Assembly (NCBI GenBank): GCA_937880175.1
Contig: CALFLO010000074.1
Span: 30,653 to 94,652 of the forward strand
DNA length: 64,000 nt
Source: an uncultured Gluconobacter sp.
GTDB taxonomy: Bacteria; Pseudomonadota; Alphaproteobacteria; Acetobacterales; Acetobacteraceae
Reading direction: 5' to 3'
Under the pieces are notes generated by a model. It ran no database searches. It worked only from the letters and a program-made list of their open reading frames with translations, and was not told where the DNA came from. Both the position numbers and the translations under genes were made by a program. Below are positions 8,283 to 17,480 of this stretch, piece by piece. Numbering within the stretch: the stretch's first letter is position 1; every line of letters begins with the position of its first letter.

Positions 8283-8851
8283 TTTTCCGCTTTTTCAGGC
8301 CCCAGTCGGCGTGACAGGCTCATCAGGCCGGTATTGAGACCTGCGTCGTTCAGTCTGTCCCATGTCCGGGGCAAGGGCTGTTTCCGGTTCAGCACTTGAT
8401 AGAGCAGGGCGTGGATGAAAAGCACGATATCCTCGCCATCTGGAAAATCTGCGGGTGCGAGGAAGGCTGCGGCCCCGGCATCCAGGAATGTCCTGGCGAA
8501 TGCGGCCGTGCCGGTCTCGCAGGCCGTTGTAAAAATGATCCGGCCCGTTGCCGCTGTTGGAGCGAGACGCAGATGTCGGGCTGGGAGGCTGCCCTGGATC
8601 AGCAGGCTGGCATCGACCTCTGGAAAAAACTCCCCAAAGACGAGACCGTTTGCATCTCCATGCGCACAGATGATGACGACGCGGCATGACGCGGGCACGG
8701 AATTCAGGACTGCGAGAAAATCGGTCGGGTTTCCCGTTGGGTTAAAATCGGTTTTGCAGCCGAGATTTTCCACAATGAGTCGCAGGGTCTGCGCTTCGCT
8801 GGAGCAGTCGCCGATGACAATAATGGTCGCGTCTGACTGGTAGGGCATCAT
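8279..8851 (-). CDS. Stand-alone caspase-like (CHAT/clan CD-type) fold protein
   Basis: A 190-residue protein without a signal peptide. Two hydrophobic strands end in the dyad expected of caspase-like peptidases: VVIICAHGDANG with His64-Gly65, and IIFTTACETG with Cys111. After the Cys, ARTFLDAGAAAFLAPADFPDGEDIVLFIHALLY follows the CHAT pattern, where an inserted-strand Ala-Gly-Ala motif precedes a final helix. Known clan CD enzymes of this kind are proteases, but here there are no repeats, TPR or other fused domains, so the catalytic status and target are unknown. It sits between rmuC (convergent, overlapping four bases) and a divergent two-component system. ATG at 8851 or 8848. Recognition is by motif only. 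Confidence 0.55.
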   Translation of the reverse strand: MMPYQSDATIIVIGDCSSEAQTLRLIVENLGCKTDFNPTGNPTDFLAVLNSVPASCRVVIICAHGDANGLVFGEFFPEVDASLLIQGSLPARHLRLAPTAATGRIIFTTACETGTAAFARTFLDAGAAAFLAPADFPDGEDIVLFIHALLYQVLNRKQPLPRTWDRLNDAGLNTGLMSLSRRLGPEKAEN

Positions 8852-8926
8852 GGCTTCAATCTGTGTGCCTGAGGGCGCGTCACCTTAAGGCCGATTTTAA
8901 TTGGATGACATGGGAGGCTGCCCCAT

Positions 8927-9667
8927 GTGAAGATCATGACCATGACGTCCGCATATGAATCCGGGGCGCCTGAGCGCCTTCCCGAACCCTCCCCCCGGCT
9001 TCTGCTGATCGAGGATGACGACAGCATTGCGGCCGAGGTCGCGGAGGAACTGACGACCCGTGGTTACGATGTCACGCGGGCTGCCACAGGTGTGGAAGGG
9101 CTGGATCACGCTTGTACGGGACAGTTCGACCTCATGATCGTGGACCGGATGCTGCCGGAACTGGACGGTCTGACCGTTATCGAGAGTGTCCGCGCCCAGA
9201 GGATCAATATTCCCGTTCTGGTGTTGTCTGCGCTGTCTGCGGTGGACGACCGGGTCAGTGGTCTCAAGGCGGGAGGCGATGATTATCTTACCAAGCCTTT
9301 CGCCATGGAGGAGCTGGCCGCACGTCTGGAAGCGCTGCTGCGCCGGCCGACGGACAGCCGCGTGACGATGCTCCGGGTCGGGCCGCTGGAAATGGATCTG
9401 ATTGACCGCCGGGTATTCCGCAATGGGCAGGAGATTGAACTACTGCCGCGCGAGTTCCGCCTGCTGGAATACATGATGCGTCGCCCCGATACCGTGCTGA
9501 CGCGCACCATGCTGCTCGAGGATGTGTGGAACTACCGTTTCGTTCCGCAGACCAATCTGGTGGACGTCCATATCGGTAAGCTGCGTCGCAAGATTGATGT
9601 GGCGGGTGAGCCGCCGCTCATCCACAGCATCCGCGGCGCCGGGTTCAGTCTGCGTGTCCCGGTCTGA
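8927..9667 (+). CDS. OmpR-family response regulator
   Basis: A 246-residue two-domain regulator. The receiver domain (about 24-135) has acidic residues LLLIEDDD, phospho-acceptor Asp73 in IVDRMLPELDG, and Lys123 in DDYLTKPF. The winged-helix DNA-binding domain (about 150-245) ends with VDVHIGKLRRKID and IRGAGFSLRV. The GTG at 8927 is chosen because GGGAGG lies 9 bases upstream; the next ATGs (8936, 8942) are too far. It overlaps the kinase gene by 14 bases, so the pair is translationally coupled. The RND efflux operon that follows is a plausible target, but that is inference from position. Confidence 0.93.
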   Translation: MKIMTMTSAYESGAPERLPEPSPRLLLIEDDDSIAAEVAEELTTRGYDVTRAATGVEGLDHACTGQFDLMIVDRMLPELDGLTVIESVRAQRINIPVLVLSALSAVDDRVSGLKAGGDDYLTKPFAMEELAARLEALLRRPTDSRVTMLRVGPLEMDLIDRRVFRNGQEIELLPREFRLLEYMMRRPDTVLTRTMLLEDVWNYRFVPQTNLVDVHIGKLRRKIDVAGEPPLIHSIRGAGFSLRVPV

Positions 9668-11084
9668 ACTGCGCGTTTCCGAAATCTTCCGGGCTGATCT
9701 TTTCCGCACGGCCACGTTCCGGCTGACACTGGCGTTCGTTGTGGCGATCATTGCCGGAATGGCGCTGCAGTTCGGGCTCGTTTACGGCCAGATGAGCGGA
9801 TACGAGCAGCAGCGCTCGACCGATCTGCTCCAGCGTGAAGCCGATCAGCTGGTCCATGAATCTCCGTCCCAGCTTGAATATGAAGTCCGCGAACGCAGCA
9901 AGACCGATCTCCGCGTCATCCTCAACGGGGCTGCACTCTTCGATATGAGCCGCAACCGGATTGCGGGTGACATCAAGAAATGGCCGGTCGGGCTTGAGGT
10001 CTCTCCCAAAACGCAGCGTCTGTGGGACGCGCCGCCGGGAGATACGCCTTACGAAATGCGGTATCTCGCCGTTGAGGTCGAGGGAACGAACGGCAACCGC
10101 GACCGTATTCTGGTGCTGGCCCGTTCTTTGCATATGGCCAACGAGCTTCGTTACATCACCAAGCGTGCGGCGCTCATGTCTGTCGTGCCGGTCGTGGCGT
10201 TTGCCCTGATGGCGGGGATTTTTCTGAGCCATCGTGCGCTGGGGCGAGTCAAGGACATGCATGAGGCGATTGATCGCATCATGGACGGCGATCTGCACGA
10301 GCGTCTGCCGACAGGCCGTGAGCGCGACGATATCGAGCGTCTGGCGGTCTCGGTCAACCGGATGCTGGACCGGCTGGAACATCTGCTCGATGAGATACGG
10401 GATGTGGGCAATGACATTGCCCACGATCTGCGAACGCCTCTGGCGCGTGTGAAAGCGCGGCTGGAACGGGTTTCAGCCATCACGAACGATCCGGCCGCGC
10501 TTCAGGGGGCCATTGAGCGGGCCACGCTGGATCTGGAACAGTGCTTCTCTGTCATTACGGCCCTGCTGCGCATCGGCGAAATCGAGAACGGTCGTCGCCG
10601 GGCCGGGTTCGCCATGCTGGATCTGCGCGAGCTGCTGGCTGGCGTGGTGGATCTGTATGAACCCATTGCCGAGACCGAAGGCGTTACGCTTGATGTGGTG
10701 GACTCGGAGCATCCTGTCCCGCTTTTCGGGGACAAGGACCTGCTGAACGAGGTTCTTGCCAATCTGGTCGATAATGCGATCAAGTTCACCCCCGAGCCGG
10801 GAACAGTGCGGCTGAGTGCGGGGCAGGGGCCTGATGGAGCAAGCTGGCTTCGCGTCGCGGATACGGGGATCGGTATTGCCGAGGACGAGCGCAAGGCGGT
10901 CATGGGGCGGTTCTACCGTTCGGACAAAAGCCGCCATGTTCCGGGAAGCGGACTGGGCCTCAGTCTGGTCTCGGCGATCCTGCGGCTGCATGGAGCTACC
11001 GTCGATATCGTGTCCGCTCATCCCGGGCATCCCCTGCCAGGGGCGGTTTTCACCATTCATTTCGCGCCTCCGGCATCGGCCTGA
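9654..11084 (+). CDS. Two-component sensor histidine kinase (OmpR-partner type)
   Basis: A 476-residue inner-membrane kinase. Membrane helices lie at about 16-39 (LTLAFVVAIIAGMALQFGLVYG) and about 164-187, bracketing a periplasmic sensor region. A HAMP segment follows, then the phospho-acceptor His257 in DIAHDLRTPLARVKARLE. The ATPase domain has N box LVDNAIKFTP, G1 VADTGIGIAED and G2 GSGLGLSLV. A longer frame reaches back to 9522 but runs through the regulator gene in another frame with an unnatural Arg/Ser-rich sequence. The GTG at 9654 gives a compact N-terminus and a 14-base overlap with the regulator. Confidence 0.9.
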   Translation: MSRSELRVSEIFRADLFRTATFRLTLAFVVAIIAGMALQFGLVYGQMSGYEQQRSTDLLQREADQLVHESPSQLEYEVRERSKTDLRVILNGAALFDMSRNRIAGDIKKWPVGLEVSPKTQRLWDAPPGDTPYEMRYLAVEVEGTNGNRDRILVLARSLHMANELRYITKRAALMSVVPVVAFALMAGIFLSHRALGRVKDMHEAIDRIMDGDLHERLPTGRERDDIERLAVSVNRMLDRLEHLLDEIRDVGNDIAHDLRTPLARVKARLERVSAITNDPAALQGAIERATLDLEQCFSVITALLRIGEIENGRRRAGFAMLDLRELLAGVVDLYEPIAETEGVTLDVVDSEHPVPLFGDKDLLNEVLANLVDNAIKFTPEPGTVRLSAGQGPDGASWLRVADTGIGIAEDERKAVMGRFYRSDKSRHVPGSGLGLSLVSAILRLHGATVDIVSAHPGHPLPGAVFTIHFAPPASA

Positions 11085-11254
11085 AAAGCGGCATAATATG
11101 TCTTACTGTGTCAAAGTTTGCCGTGTGTCTTGATATTTAAACAGAATTTTCCTTGTCGTCTGAGTCTCGATGGATATGACTCGGACCAATTTGCAAGGGG
11201 ACACCCGTTGAGAATGACCGGACCAGGAAGAGCCCCAAGGGGTTGTCTGACCGC
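11085..11254. other. 170-base kinase-efflux intergenic region with two GANTC sites
   Basis: The region contains AT-rich patches, including TTGATATTTAAAC near 11130, and a small dyad GAGTC at 11162-11166 with GACTC at 11178-11182. Both halves of that dyad are GANTC, the sequence methylated by CcrM-type enzymes. No clear terminator follows the kinase gene, so read-through into the efflux operon is possible. I see no well-formed promoter. Confidence 0.4.
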
Positions 11255-14200
11255 ATGAATGCCATTGTCGTTACCGCGCTGAAGCGGCCGTATACCTTCG
11301 TTGTTCTGTCGATCATGATCCTGATCTTCGGGGTCAGGGCCATCGTTTCCACGCCGACGGACGTTTTCCCGTCGATCAAGATTCCGATCGTGGCCGTCAT
11401 CTGGTCCTATACCGGCCTGATGCCGGACGACATGTCCGGGCGTATCGTCTATTATTATGAGCGCGCCCTGACAGCGACAGTCAGCAATATCGAACATATC
11501 GAGAGCTCGTCCTATTACGGGCGCGGTATCGTCAAGGTGTTCTTCCAGCCGGGAACCAATACGGCAGTGGCGCAGACGCAGATTACGTCTGTGTCCCAGA
11601 CCGTCATCAAGCAGTTGCCGAATGGCGCCACTCCACCGCTGATTCTGGCGATGGATGCCTCTTCCGTTCCTGTCCTGACCCTTCAGGTCAACAATCCGAC
11701 CATGTCCGGGTCGGAAATCTACAACATGGCGTCCAACCTGATCCGGCCGGAACTGATTTCCGTGCCCGGGGCAGCCATCCCCAATCCCTATGGTGGCCTG
11801 GCGCCGGACATCATGGTGGATATCGATCCGATCAAGCTTCTGGCCCACAGGCTCTCGCCTGAGGACGTGGCCACCGCGTTGAACCTGCAGAACATCGTTC
11901 TTCCGGCAGGTGACCAGCGCATCGGTCAGCTTGACTGGATGGTGAAGACCAATTCCACGCCTCTTGATCTGGCGGTGTTCAACAAAATGCCGATCAAGCA
12001 GGTCGGCAATTCCGTGATCTATCTGCGCGATGTCGCCTGGGTGCATCGGGGAGGGCCTCCGCAGATCAACGCGGTCCTTGTGAAGGGGCAGCAGGCGGTT
12101 CTGATCGTCATCCTCAAAAGCGGTGATGCCTCAACGCTGTCTGTCGTGAGCGGGATCAAGAAGCTTCTGCCGCAGGTGTCGGCGACGCTTCCGGCCGGAA
12201 CGACGATGAACATCCTGACCGATGCGTCGAGCTTCGTGAAGGAATCCGTGATGGACGTGGTCCGTGAAATGATCACGGCCGCGATCCTCACCAGCCTGAC
12301 GGTCATGCTGTTCCTCGGGTCGTGGCGCTCCACCGTGATCGTTGCGACGTCCATTCCACTTGCGATGCTGTGTTCGATCATCGGGCTGAGTATCGCCGGG
12401 CAGTCCATCAATGTCATGACGCTTGGCGGTCTGGCGCTGGCGGTGGGTATTCTCGTGGATGACGCGACCGTCATGATCGAGAACATCGACGCGCATCTTG
12501 AGACCGGCAAGGATCTTGAGGACGCCATCATCGATGCTGCGAACCAGATCGTCATTCCGACTTTCGTTTCGACGACCTGTATCTGCATCGTGTGGTTGCC
12601 GCTGTTCGAGTTGACCGGGATTTCCGGCTGGCTGTTCATGCCGATGGCCGAAGCCATCATTTTCGCCATGATCGCGTCCTTCATCCTGTCGCGGACACTG
12701 GTTCCGACGATGGCGAACTGGATGCTGGCGGCGCAGGTGAGGATGCATCGCGATCCGGAATGGCATAACCGCAAACGCAATATCTTCGGACGTTTCCAGC
12801 AGGGGTTCGAGGCGCGCTTCACCAGCTTCCGCGAGCACTACAAGACCATTCTCGAGACCCTGGTCTCGATCCGTGGCCGGTTCGTGACGCTGTTCCTGCT
12901 GGCGGCCGTCTCGTCCATGGCGCTGCTGCTGTTCATCGGGCAGGATTTCTTTCCGGAAATCAAATCCGGAACGCTCCAGATGCATATGCGCGCACCGATC
13001 GGCAGCCGGCTTGAAGAGACCGGAAAGATCGCAGGGCTGGCCGAGCGCCGGATCCGCAGTCTGCTGCCGGGGCAGGTGGTCAATGTTGTGAACAACTGTG
13101 GCCTGCCATTCAGTCAGCTGAACCAGGCCATGATCCCGTCCCCAACTGTGGGGTCTCAGGACTGCGACATCACCATCCAGCTTCGCAATTCCGAAAGTCC
13201 GATCGCCGAATACCGCAGGACGCTTCGCAAAGGGCTGACCAACGATTTTCCGGGCACGATCTTTACGTTCCAGCCGGGCGATCTTACGGCCAAGATCCTG
13301 AACTTCGGCCTTCCATCACCGATCGACGTGCAGGTAGTGGGACGTGACCTGAACAACAATTTCCGGTTCGCAACGCAGTTGGCCAAAAAACTGCGCCACA
13401 TCCCGGGTATTGCCGATGTCTCCATTCAGGAGCCGATGACGCAGCCGACCATCATGGTGAACAACCGCCGGAGCTTCGCGCTGGGAACCGGCATCACCGA
13501 GCGGGACGTGGCGCTGAACGCTCTGGTCACGCTGTCCGGCAGTGGTCAGGTCGGGCAGACCTATTACCTGAATGCCCAGGGCACGTCGCAGCTGATCGAT
13601 GTTCAGGCGCCTTCGAATTACCTGCAGACCATGAACGATCTGGAGATCCTCCCGATCGACAAGGGAGACGGCAATCCAACCAATCAGACGCCGCAGCTTC
13701 TGGGTGGACTGAGTGAGCTGGTGCAGATCGGGACCCCGGCGGAAATCGCGCATTACAACATCATGCCGGTCTTCGATATCTATGCAGCACCTGAAGACAT
13801 GGATCTCGGGACTGTTTCACGAGCCGTGAACCGGATCGTGAACAACGAGCGCAAGCTGTTGCCCCATGGTTCGAGCATGGACGTCCGTGGGCAGGCCGTG
13901 ACGATGAATGATGCGTATATCCAGCTGATCGGCGGTCTCGCACTTTCGATCGTGCTGGTTTACCTGATCATCGTCGTGAACTTTCAGTCCTGGCTCGATC
14001 CGTTCGTCATCATCACGGCACTTCCGGGCGCGCTGGGCGGGATTTCGTGGAGTCTGTTCCTGACGCATACTCCCATGTCGGTCCCGGCTCTGACGGGCGC
14101 GATCATGTGCATGGGAACGGCGACGGCCAACGCCATTCTTGTCGTGTCGTTTGCCCGTGAACGGATGGATCATCACGGAGACGCCATCCTTGCTGCGCTT

Positions 14201-14422
14201 GAGGCCGGTTACGAACGTATCCGTCCGGTTCTTATGACGGCACTGGCGATGATGATCGGCATGATCCCGATGTCCATCAGCAATTCTGACAATGCGCCGC
14301 TGGGCAAAGCGGTGATCGGCGGACTTCTCGTGGCGACGGTTGCCACTCTGCTGTTTGTTCCCTGCGTTTTTGCCCTTATTCATTACAAGCGGCCTGCTGG
14401 GCCTGAAGGAGACCGCGCGTGA
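11255..14422 (+). CDS. RND efflux transporter permease subunit
   Basis: A 1055-residue RND pump. TM1 is at about residues 12-30. A large periplasmic loop is followed by the TM2-TM6 block with GGLALAVGILVDDATVMIENI, holding the paired Asp of the proton relay in TM4. A second periplasmic loop and the TM8-TM12 block (ALSIVLVYLIIVVNF onward) complete the two-fold repeat. It drives proton-coupled export from the periplasm; the substrate is not predictable. The ATG at 11255 has AAGGGG 12 bases upstream; an in-frame TTG at 11243 is the alternative. Unusually, the permease precedes its adaptor. Its stop overlaps the adaptor start. Confidence 0.9.
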   Translation: MNAIVVTALKRPYTFVVLSIMILIFGVRAIVSTPTDVFPSIKIPIVAVIWSYTGLMPDDMSGRIVYYYERALTATVSNIEHIESSSYYGRGIVKVFFQPGTNTAVAQTQITSVSQTVIKQLPNGATPPLILAMDASSVPVLTLQVNNPTMSGSEIYNMASNLIRPELISVPGAAIPNPYGGLAPDIMVDIDPIKLLAHRLSPEDVATALNLQNIVLPAGDQRIGQLDWMVKTNSTPLDLAVFNKMPIKQVGNSVIYLRDVAWVHRGGPPQINAVLVKGQQAVLIVILKSGDASTLSVVSGIKKLLPQVSATLPAGTTMNILTDASSFVKESVMDVVREMITAAILTSLTVMLFLGSWRSTVIVATSIPLAMLCSIIGLSIAGQSINVMTLGGLALAVGILVDDATVMIENIDAHLETGKDLEDAIIDAANQIVIPTFVSTTCICIVWLPLFELTGISGWLFMPMAEAIIFAMIASFILSRTLVPTMANWMLAAQVRMHRDPEWHNRKRNIFGRFQQGFEARFTSFREHYKTILETLVSIRGRFVTLFLLAAVSSMALLLFIGQDFFPEIKSGTLQMHMRAPIGSRLEETGKIAGLAERRIRSLLPGQVVNVVNNCGLPFSQLNQAMIPSPTVGSQDCDITIQLRNSESPIAEYRRTLRKGLTNDFPGTIFTFQPGDLTAKILNFGLPSPIDVQVVGRDLNNNFRFATQLAKKLRHIPGIADVSIQEPMTQPTIMVNNRRSFALGTGITERDVALNALVTLSGSGQVGQTYYLNAQGTSQLIDVQAPSNYLQTMNDLEILPIDKGDGNPTNQTPQLLGGLSELVQIGTPAEIAHYNIMPVFDIYAAPEDMDLGTVSRAVNRIVNNERKLLPHGSSMDVRGQAVTMNDAYIQLIGGLALSIVLVYLIIVVNFQSWLDPFVIITALPGALGGISWSLFLTHTPMSVPALTGAIMCMGTATANAILVVSFARERMDHHGDAILAALEAGYERIRPVLMTALAMMIGMIPMSISNSDNAPLGKAVIGGLLVATVATLLFVPCVFALIHYKRPAGPEGDRA

Positions 14423-15711
14423 GCCATTCTACGGATCAGGGGCCGGTGCCTCCGACAAACCATCCGGCACGCACGGGTTCAGGAACGCGTGGCAAGCTCA
14501 TTCTGCTGGTGGTGATCCTGCTGGCGATCGCTCTGGCGGCCTGGGGGATCGTGCAGCGGGGGACGCATTACCATTCCCTGACGGGTGCCACCGAAGACGC
14601 GGCCATTCCGCCTGTCACCCTGATCGCGCCGCAGCCGGGTCCGAAGACGCGGCAGGTCGATCTGCCGGCAAATCTCGCGGCCTGGTACGAGGCACCGATT
14701 TACGCGCAGGTTTCTGGCTATGTGAAGATGTGGTACAAGGACTACGGCGCGCATGTGAAGCGCGGTGACGTGCTGGCGGAAATCAGCACCCCGAGCATCG
14801 ACGCCCAGTTCGAGGCTGCCAAGGCGCATTACAACGTCATTTTGGCACGGTATAATCTGGCTGTGATTACGACCCAGCGCTGGACGGCGCTGAAGGGAAC
14901 CCAGGCCGTGTCCCGTCAGGAAGTTGACGTGCAGGCCGCGAACGCAGCCGCGCAGAAAGCCGAGCTTGAAGCCGCGCGCCATGACGTTGACCGCTTTCAG
15001 GCTCTTGAGGACTTCAAGAAGATCGTCGCACCGTTTGACGGGATCGTGACATCGCGTCTGGTGAATGTCGGTGATTACGTCAATGCAGGCGGCGGTAATG
15101 TGAACTCGCGCGGCAGCGCTTCGGAGCTGTTCTCGGTTGCGGACGTGCACCGGATGCGTGTGTTTGTTTCCGTGCCGCAGGATTTCGCAAGCGTCATTTC
15201 CCCGAAAATCGAAGCCGAACTGACGGTGCCGCAATATCCGGGAAGCCACTTCCGGGCGACATTCCTCGCAACCGCCAATGCTTTCAACGCCGCGACCCGC
15301 ACGGTGACGACCGAACTGACGCTGGATAACGCCGACAATCTGCTGTGGCCGAACTCCTATGCGACGGCGCATATTTCGGCTCCGGGCAATCCGAATATCC
15401 TGATCCTGCCGGAAGGTGCGATCATCTTCCGGGCCGAAGGGCCGCAGGTGGCCAAGGTCATCAATAACCATGCCCATCTGGTGAACGTGAAAGTTGGCAT
15501 CAACTTCGGCACGACAGTCCAGGTCCTCAGCGGTATTACAAAAGACGACCGCGTGGTTGCCAACCCCACGGCTGATCTGCTGGAAGGGGATGAGGTTAGG
15601 ATTGTCCCGACCACGCCGGGCTACAATACGCCAAGCAAGGCGCAGCAGGATGCTGACCAGCAGCCTGTCCGTCAGCATGATGCAAACCCTGAGGAGGCCG
15701 GATCTCGCTGA
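14419..15711 (+). CDS. RND efflux periplasmic adaptor subunit (membrane fusion protein)
   Basis: A 430-residue HlyD/MFP-type adaptor. The N-terminal anchor is at about 21-38 (LILLVVILLAIALAAWGIV). The barrel-sandwich half is IYAQVSGYVKMWYKDYGAHVKRGDVLAEI, then a helical hairpin at about 130-190, the second lipoyl half VAPFDGIVTSRLVNVGDYV, and beta-barrel and membrane-proximal domains to about 400. It bridges the RND permease to the outer-membrane factor. The GTG start is in a GTGA overlap with the permease stop and has AAGGAG eight bases upstream. The tail is Gln/Asp-rich. Confidence 0.92.
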   Translation: MSHSTDQGPVPPTNHPARTGSGTRGKLILLVVILLAIALAAWGIVQRGTHYHSLTGATEDAAIPPVTLIAPQPGPKTRQVDLPANLAAWYEAPIYAQVSGYVKMWYKDYGAHVKRGDVLAEISTPSIDAQFEAAKAHYNVILARYNLAVITTQRWTALKGTQAVSRQEVDVQAANAAAQKAELEAARHDVDRFQALEDFKKIVAPFDGIVTSRLVNVGDYVNAGGGNVNSRGSASELFSVADVHRMRVFVSVPQDFASVISPKIEAELTVPQYPGSHFRATFLATANAFNAATRTVTTELTLDNADNLLWPNSYATAHISAPGNPNILILPEGAIIFRAEGPQVAKVINNHAHLVNVKVGINFGTTVQVLSGITKDDRVVANPTADLLEGDEVRIVPTTPGYNTPSKAQQDADQQPVRQHDANPEEAGSR

Positions 15712-17381
15712 TGAAACCGGAATGTTCCCAGTCATCCCCGCTCCCGTCCTCCCCGTCCTCCACGGCTTCTCCCAGACGTAACCGCTCAGGATGGCGCCTT
15801 ACGACGGCTCTGGCTGGCGTGTTTTCGATCGGGCTGGCTTCCTGTGATCTGGCGCCCGAATATCATCCCCAGAAATTCCTTTATCCTGACGGATGGGAAG
15901 GGAAGGGACTGATGGTCAATGCCCAGCCGGCGGACGGTGCTGTTCGCAGTGACTGGTGGACCATGTTCAACGATCCCATCCTTGATGGGCTTGAAAAGCG
16001 CATGCTGGCCGTAAATCCGGATCTTCAGGCCGCGGCGGAAGCCTTCACGCAGGCGCGTGATGTGGCCCGCGAGACGGAAAGCCGTCTGTATCCGCAGGTC
16101 ACGGGTGCGGCCCATATGAGCGACAACAAAGGCTCGCTTGGTCGGCTGTATAACAATCCGGCCACCAGCAGCAGCCTCGTTTATGAGTCCAATCAGGCTT
16201 ACAGCGGCGCGGCAACCTGGGAGCCGGATTTCTGGGATTCAATCCGCAACACGACCCGGATGCAGAAAAACCTGGCACAGGCTTCTGCGGGCCAGTACGC
16301 ACTGGCAAGGCTGAGCCTGGAAGCGGAGCTGGCCTCCGACTATGTCGCGCTGCGTGGCCTTGATGCGCAGAACGCGGTTTATGATGACTCCATTCGCTAC
16401 TTCCATGCCGCCGTCGAGATCACGGCCCTGCGTCAGGCAGGTTCGATCGGTGCCGGGCTGGATGTGTCGCGTGCGGAAACCCAGCTTTATTCGGCGCAGG
16501 CAGCCAAGAGCAATCTGATCGCACGGCGCAACGTCATGGAGCATGCCATTGCGGTGCTGCTCAACACGGCTCCCGCCGGATTTCATATCGCGCCCGTCAA
16601 AGACGTGAAAATGCATTTCGGGGTTGTGAAGATCAATTCCGGACTGCCAGCGTCCCTGCTGGAGCGTCGTCCTGATATCGCGATTGCCGAGCGTCAGATG
16701 GCGGCTTCCGCCCGGGCCATCGGGGTCTCCCGTGCGGCGTTCTATCCGCACATCACCTTCAGCGCCGAAGGTGGGTTCGAAGATGGCGGGTTCGACCTCG
16801 CAAGCATCTCCCGGGCCTTCTGGAAGATTGCGGTTCAGGCGGTCGAGCCGGCCTTTACGGGCGGCCTGCGGCGTGCGGCCCTTCAGCGCTCTTGGTCGCA
16901 GTATCGGGGTATGGTGGACAACTACCGTTCCGTCGTCCTCTCGGCGTTTCAGGATGTCGAGGACGGTCTGACTCAGACGCGCCAGTTCAAGATTGCACAG
17001 GATCAGCAGCAGAAGGCCGTGGATGCGGCCCTGCGCACCCAGAGCATGACCATGGCGCTTTATACAGGCGGTCTGTCGAACTATCTTGATGCCCTTGTGG
17101 CCCAGCAGGACGCGCTTCAGGCCCGTCTGGCCGAGGTCGATGTGCAAACGGCTCAGGTCCAGTCCTCCGTGCGTCTGGTTCGCGCTCTGGGCGGTGGCTG
17201 GAGTGCCAGTGATCTGCCGGGTATCAAGCAGATCGACCCGTTCGGCCCGCTTCAGTATAACGGTCTGCGAACTCCGAAGCCTGTGAACGGCATCGACAGT
17301 CATGCTTCCCCGCTGGACAATGATCTGCGGGGAGACAATGTCTCGGCGAATGTTCCGCAAGGCTTGACGGGACAGCCCTGA
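15711..17381 (+). CDS. RND efflux outer-membrane factor, NodT-type lipoprotein
   Basis: A 556-residue outer-membrane channel subunit of the TolC/NodT class. The basic, Ser/Pro-rich N-terminus leads to a hydrophobic stretch with lipobox IGLASC (Cys at about 45), so it is lipidated. Two OEP repeats follow: WWTMFNDPILDGLEKRML opens the first, and LLERRPDIAIAERQM is the family hallmark opening the second. A Pro-rich tail of about 60 residues lies beyond the usual end. The start overlaps the adaptor stop (TGATG). It completes the permease-adaptor-channel operon; rplK starts 99 bases downstream with no clear terminator between. Confidence 0.9.
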   Translation: MKPECSQSSPLPSSPSSTASPRRNRSGWRLTTALAGVFSIGLASCDLAPEYHPQKFLYPDGWEGKGLMVNAQPADGAVRSDWWTMFNDPILDGLEKRMLAVNPDLQAAAEAFTQARDVARETESRLYPQVTGAAHMSDNKGSLGRLYNNPATSSSLVYESNQAYSGAATWEPDFWDSIRNTTRMQKNLAQASAGQYALARLSLEAELASDYVALRGLDAQNAVYDDSIRYFHAAVEITALRQAGSIGAGLDVSRAETQLYSAQAAKSNLIARRNVMEHAIAVLLNTAPAGFHIAPVKDVKMHFGVVKINSGLPASLLERRPDIAIAERQMAASARAIGVSRAAFYPHITFSAEGGFEDGGFDLASISRAFWKIAVQAVEPAFTGGLRRAALQRSWSQYRGMVDNYRSVVLSAFQDVEDGLTQTRQFKIAQDQQQKAVDAALRTQSMTMALYTGGLSNYLDALVAQQDALQARLAEVDVQTAQVQSSVRLVRALGGGWSASDLPGIKQIDPFGPLQYNGLRTPKPVNGIDSHASPLDNDLRGDNVSANVPQGLTGQP

Positions 17382-17480
17382 GTGGTCTAGGGGTCCGCCT
17401 CACTTCGAACGCGGGAGGAGGAGGCGTGGCCGACTCCGTTGAACCGCGGTTCGGGAACGACAAACAGGGGAGTCCCGGAT

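Noticed and set aside
9522..9653. N-terminal extension of the histidine kinase frame
   Set aside because: It runs through the response regulator gene in another frame with unnatural Arg/Ser/Trp composition; the GTG at 9654 is a sound start.
17441..17452. GAACCGCGGTTC palindrome as terminator of the efflux operon
   Set aside because: The stem does not extend and no T-run follows, so termination is not supported.
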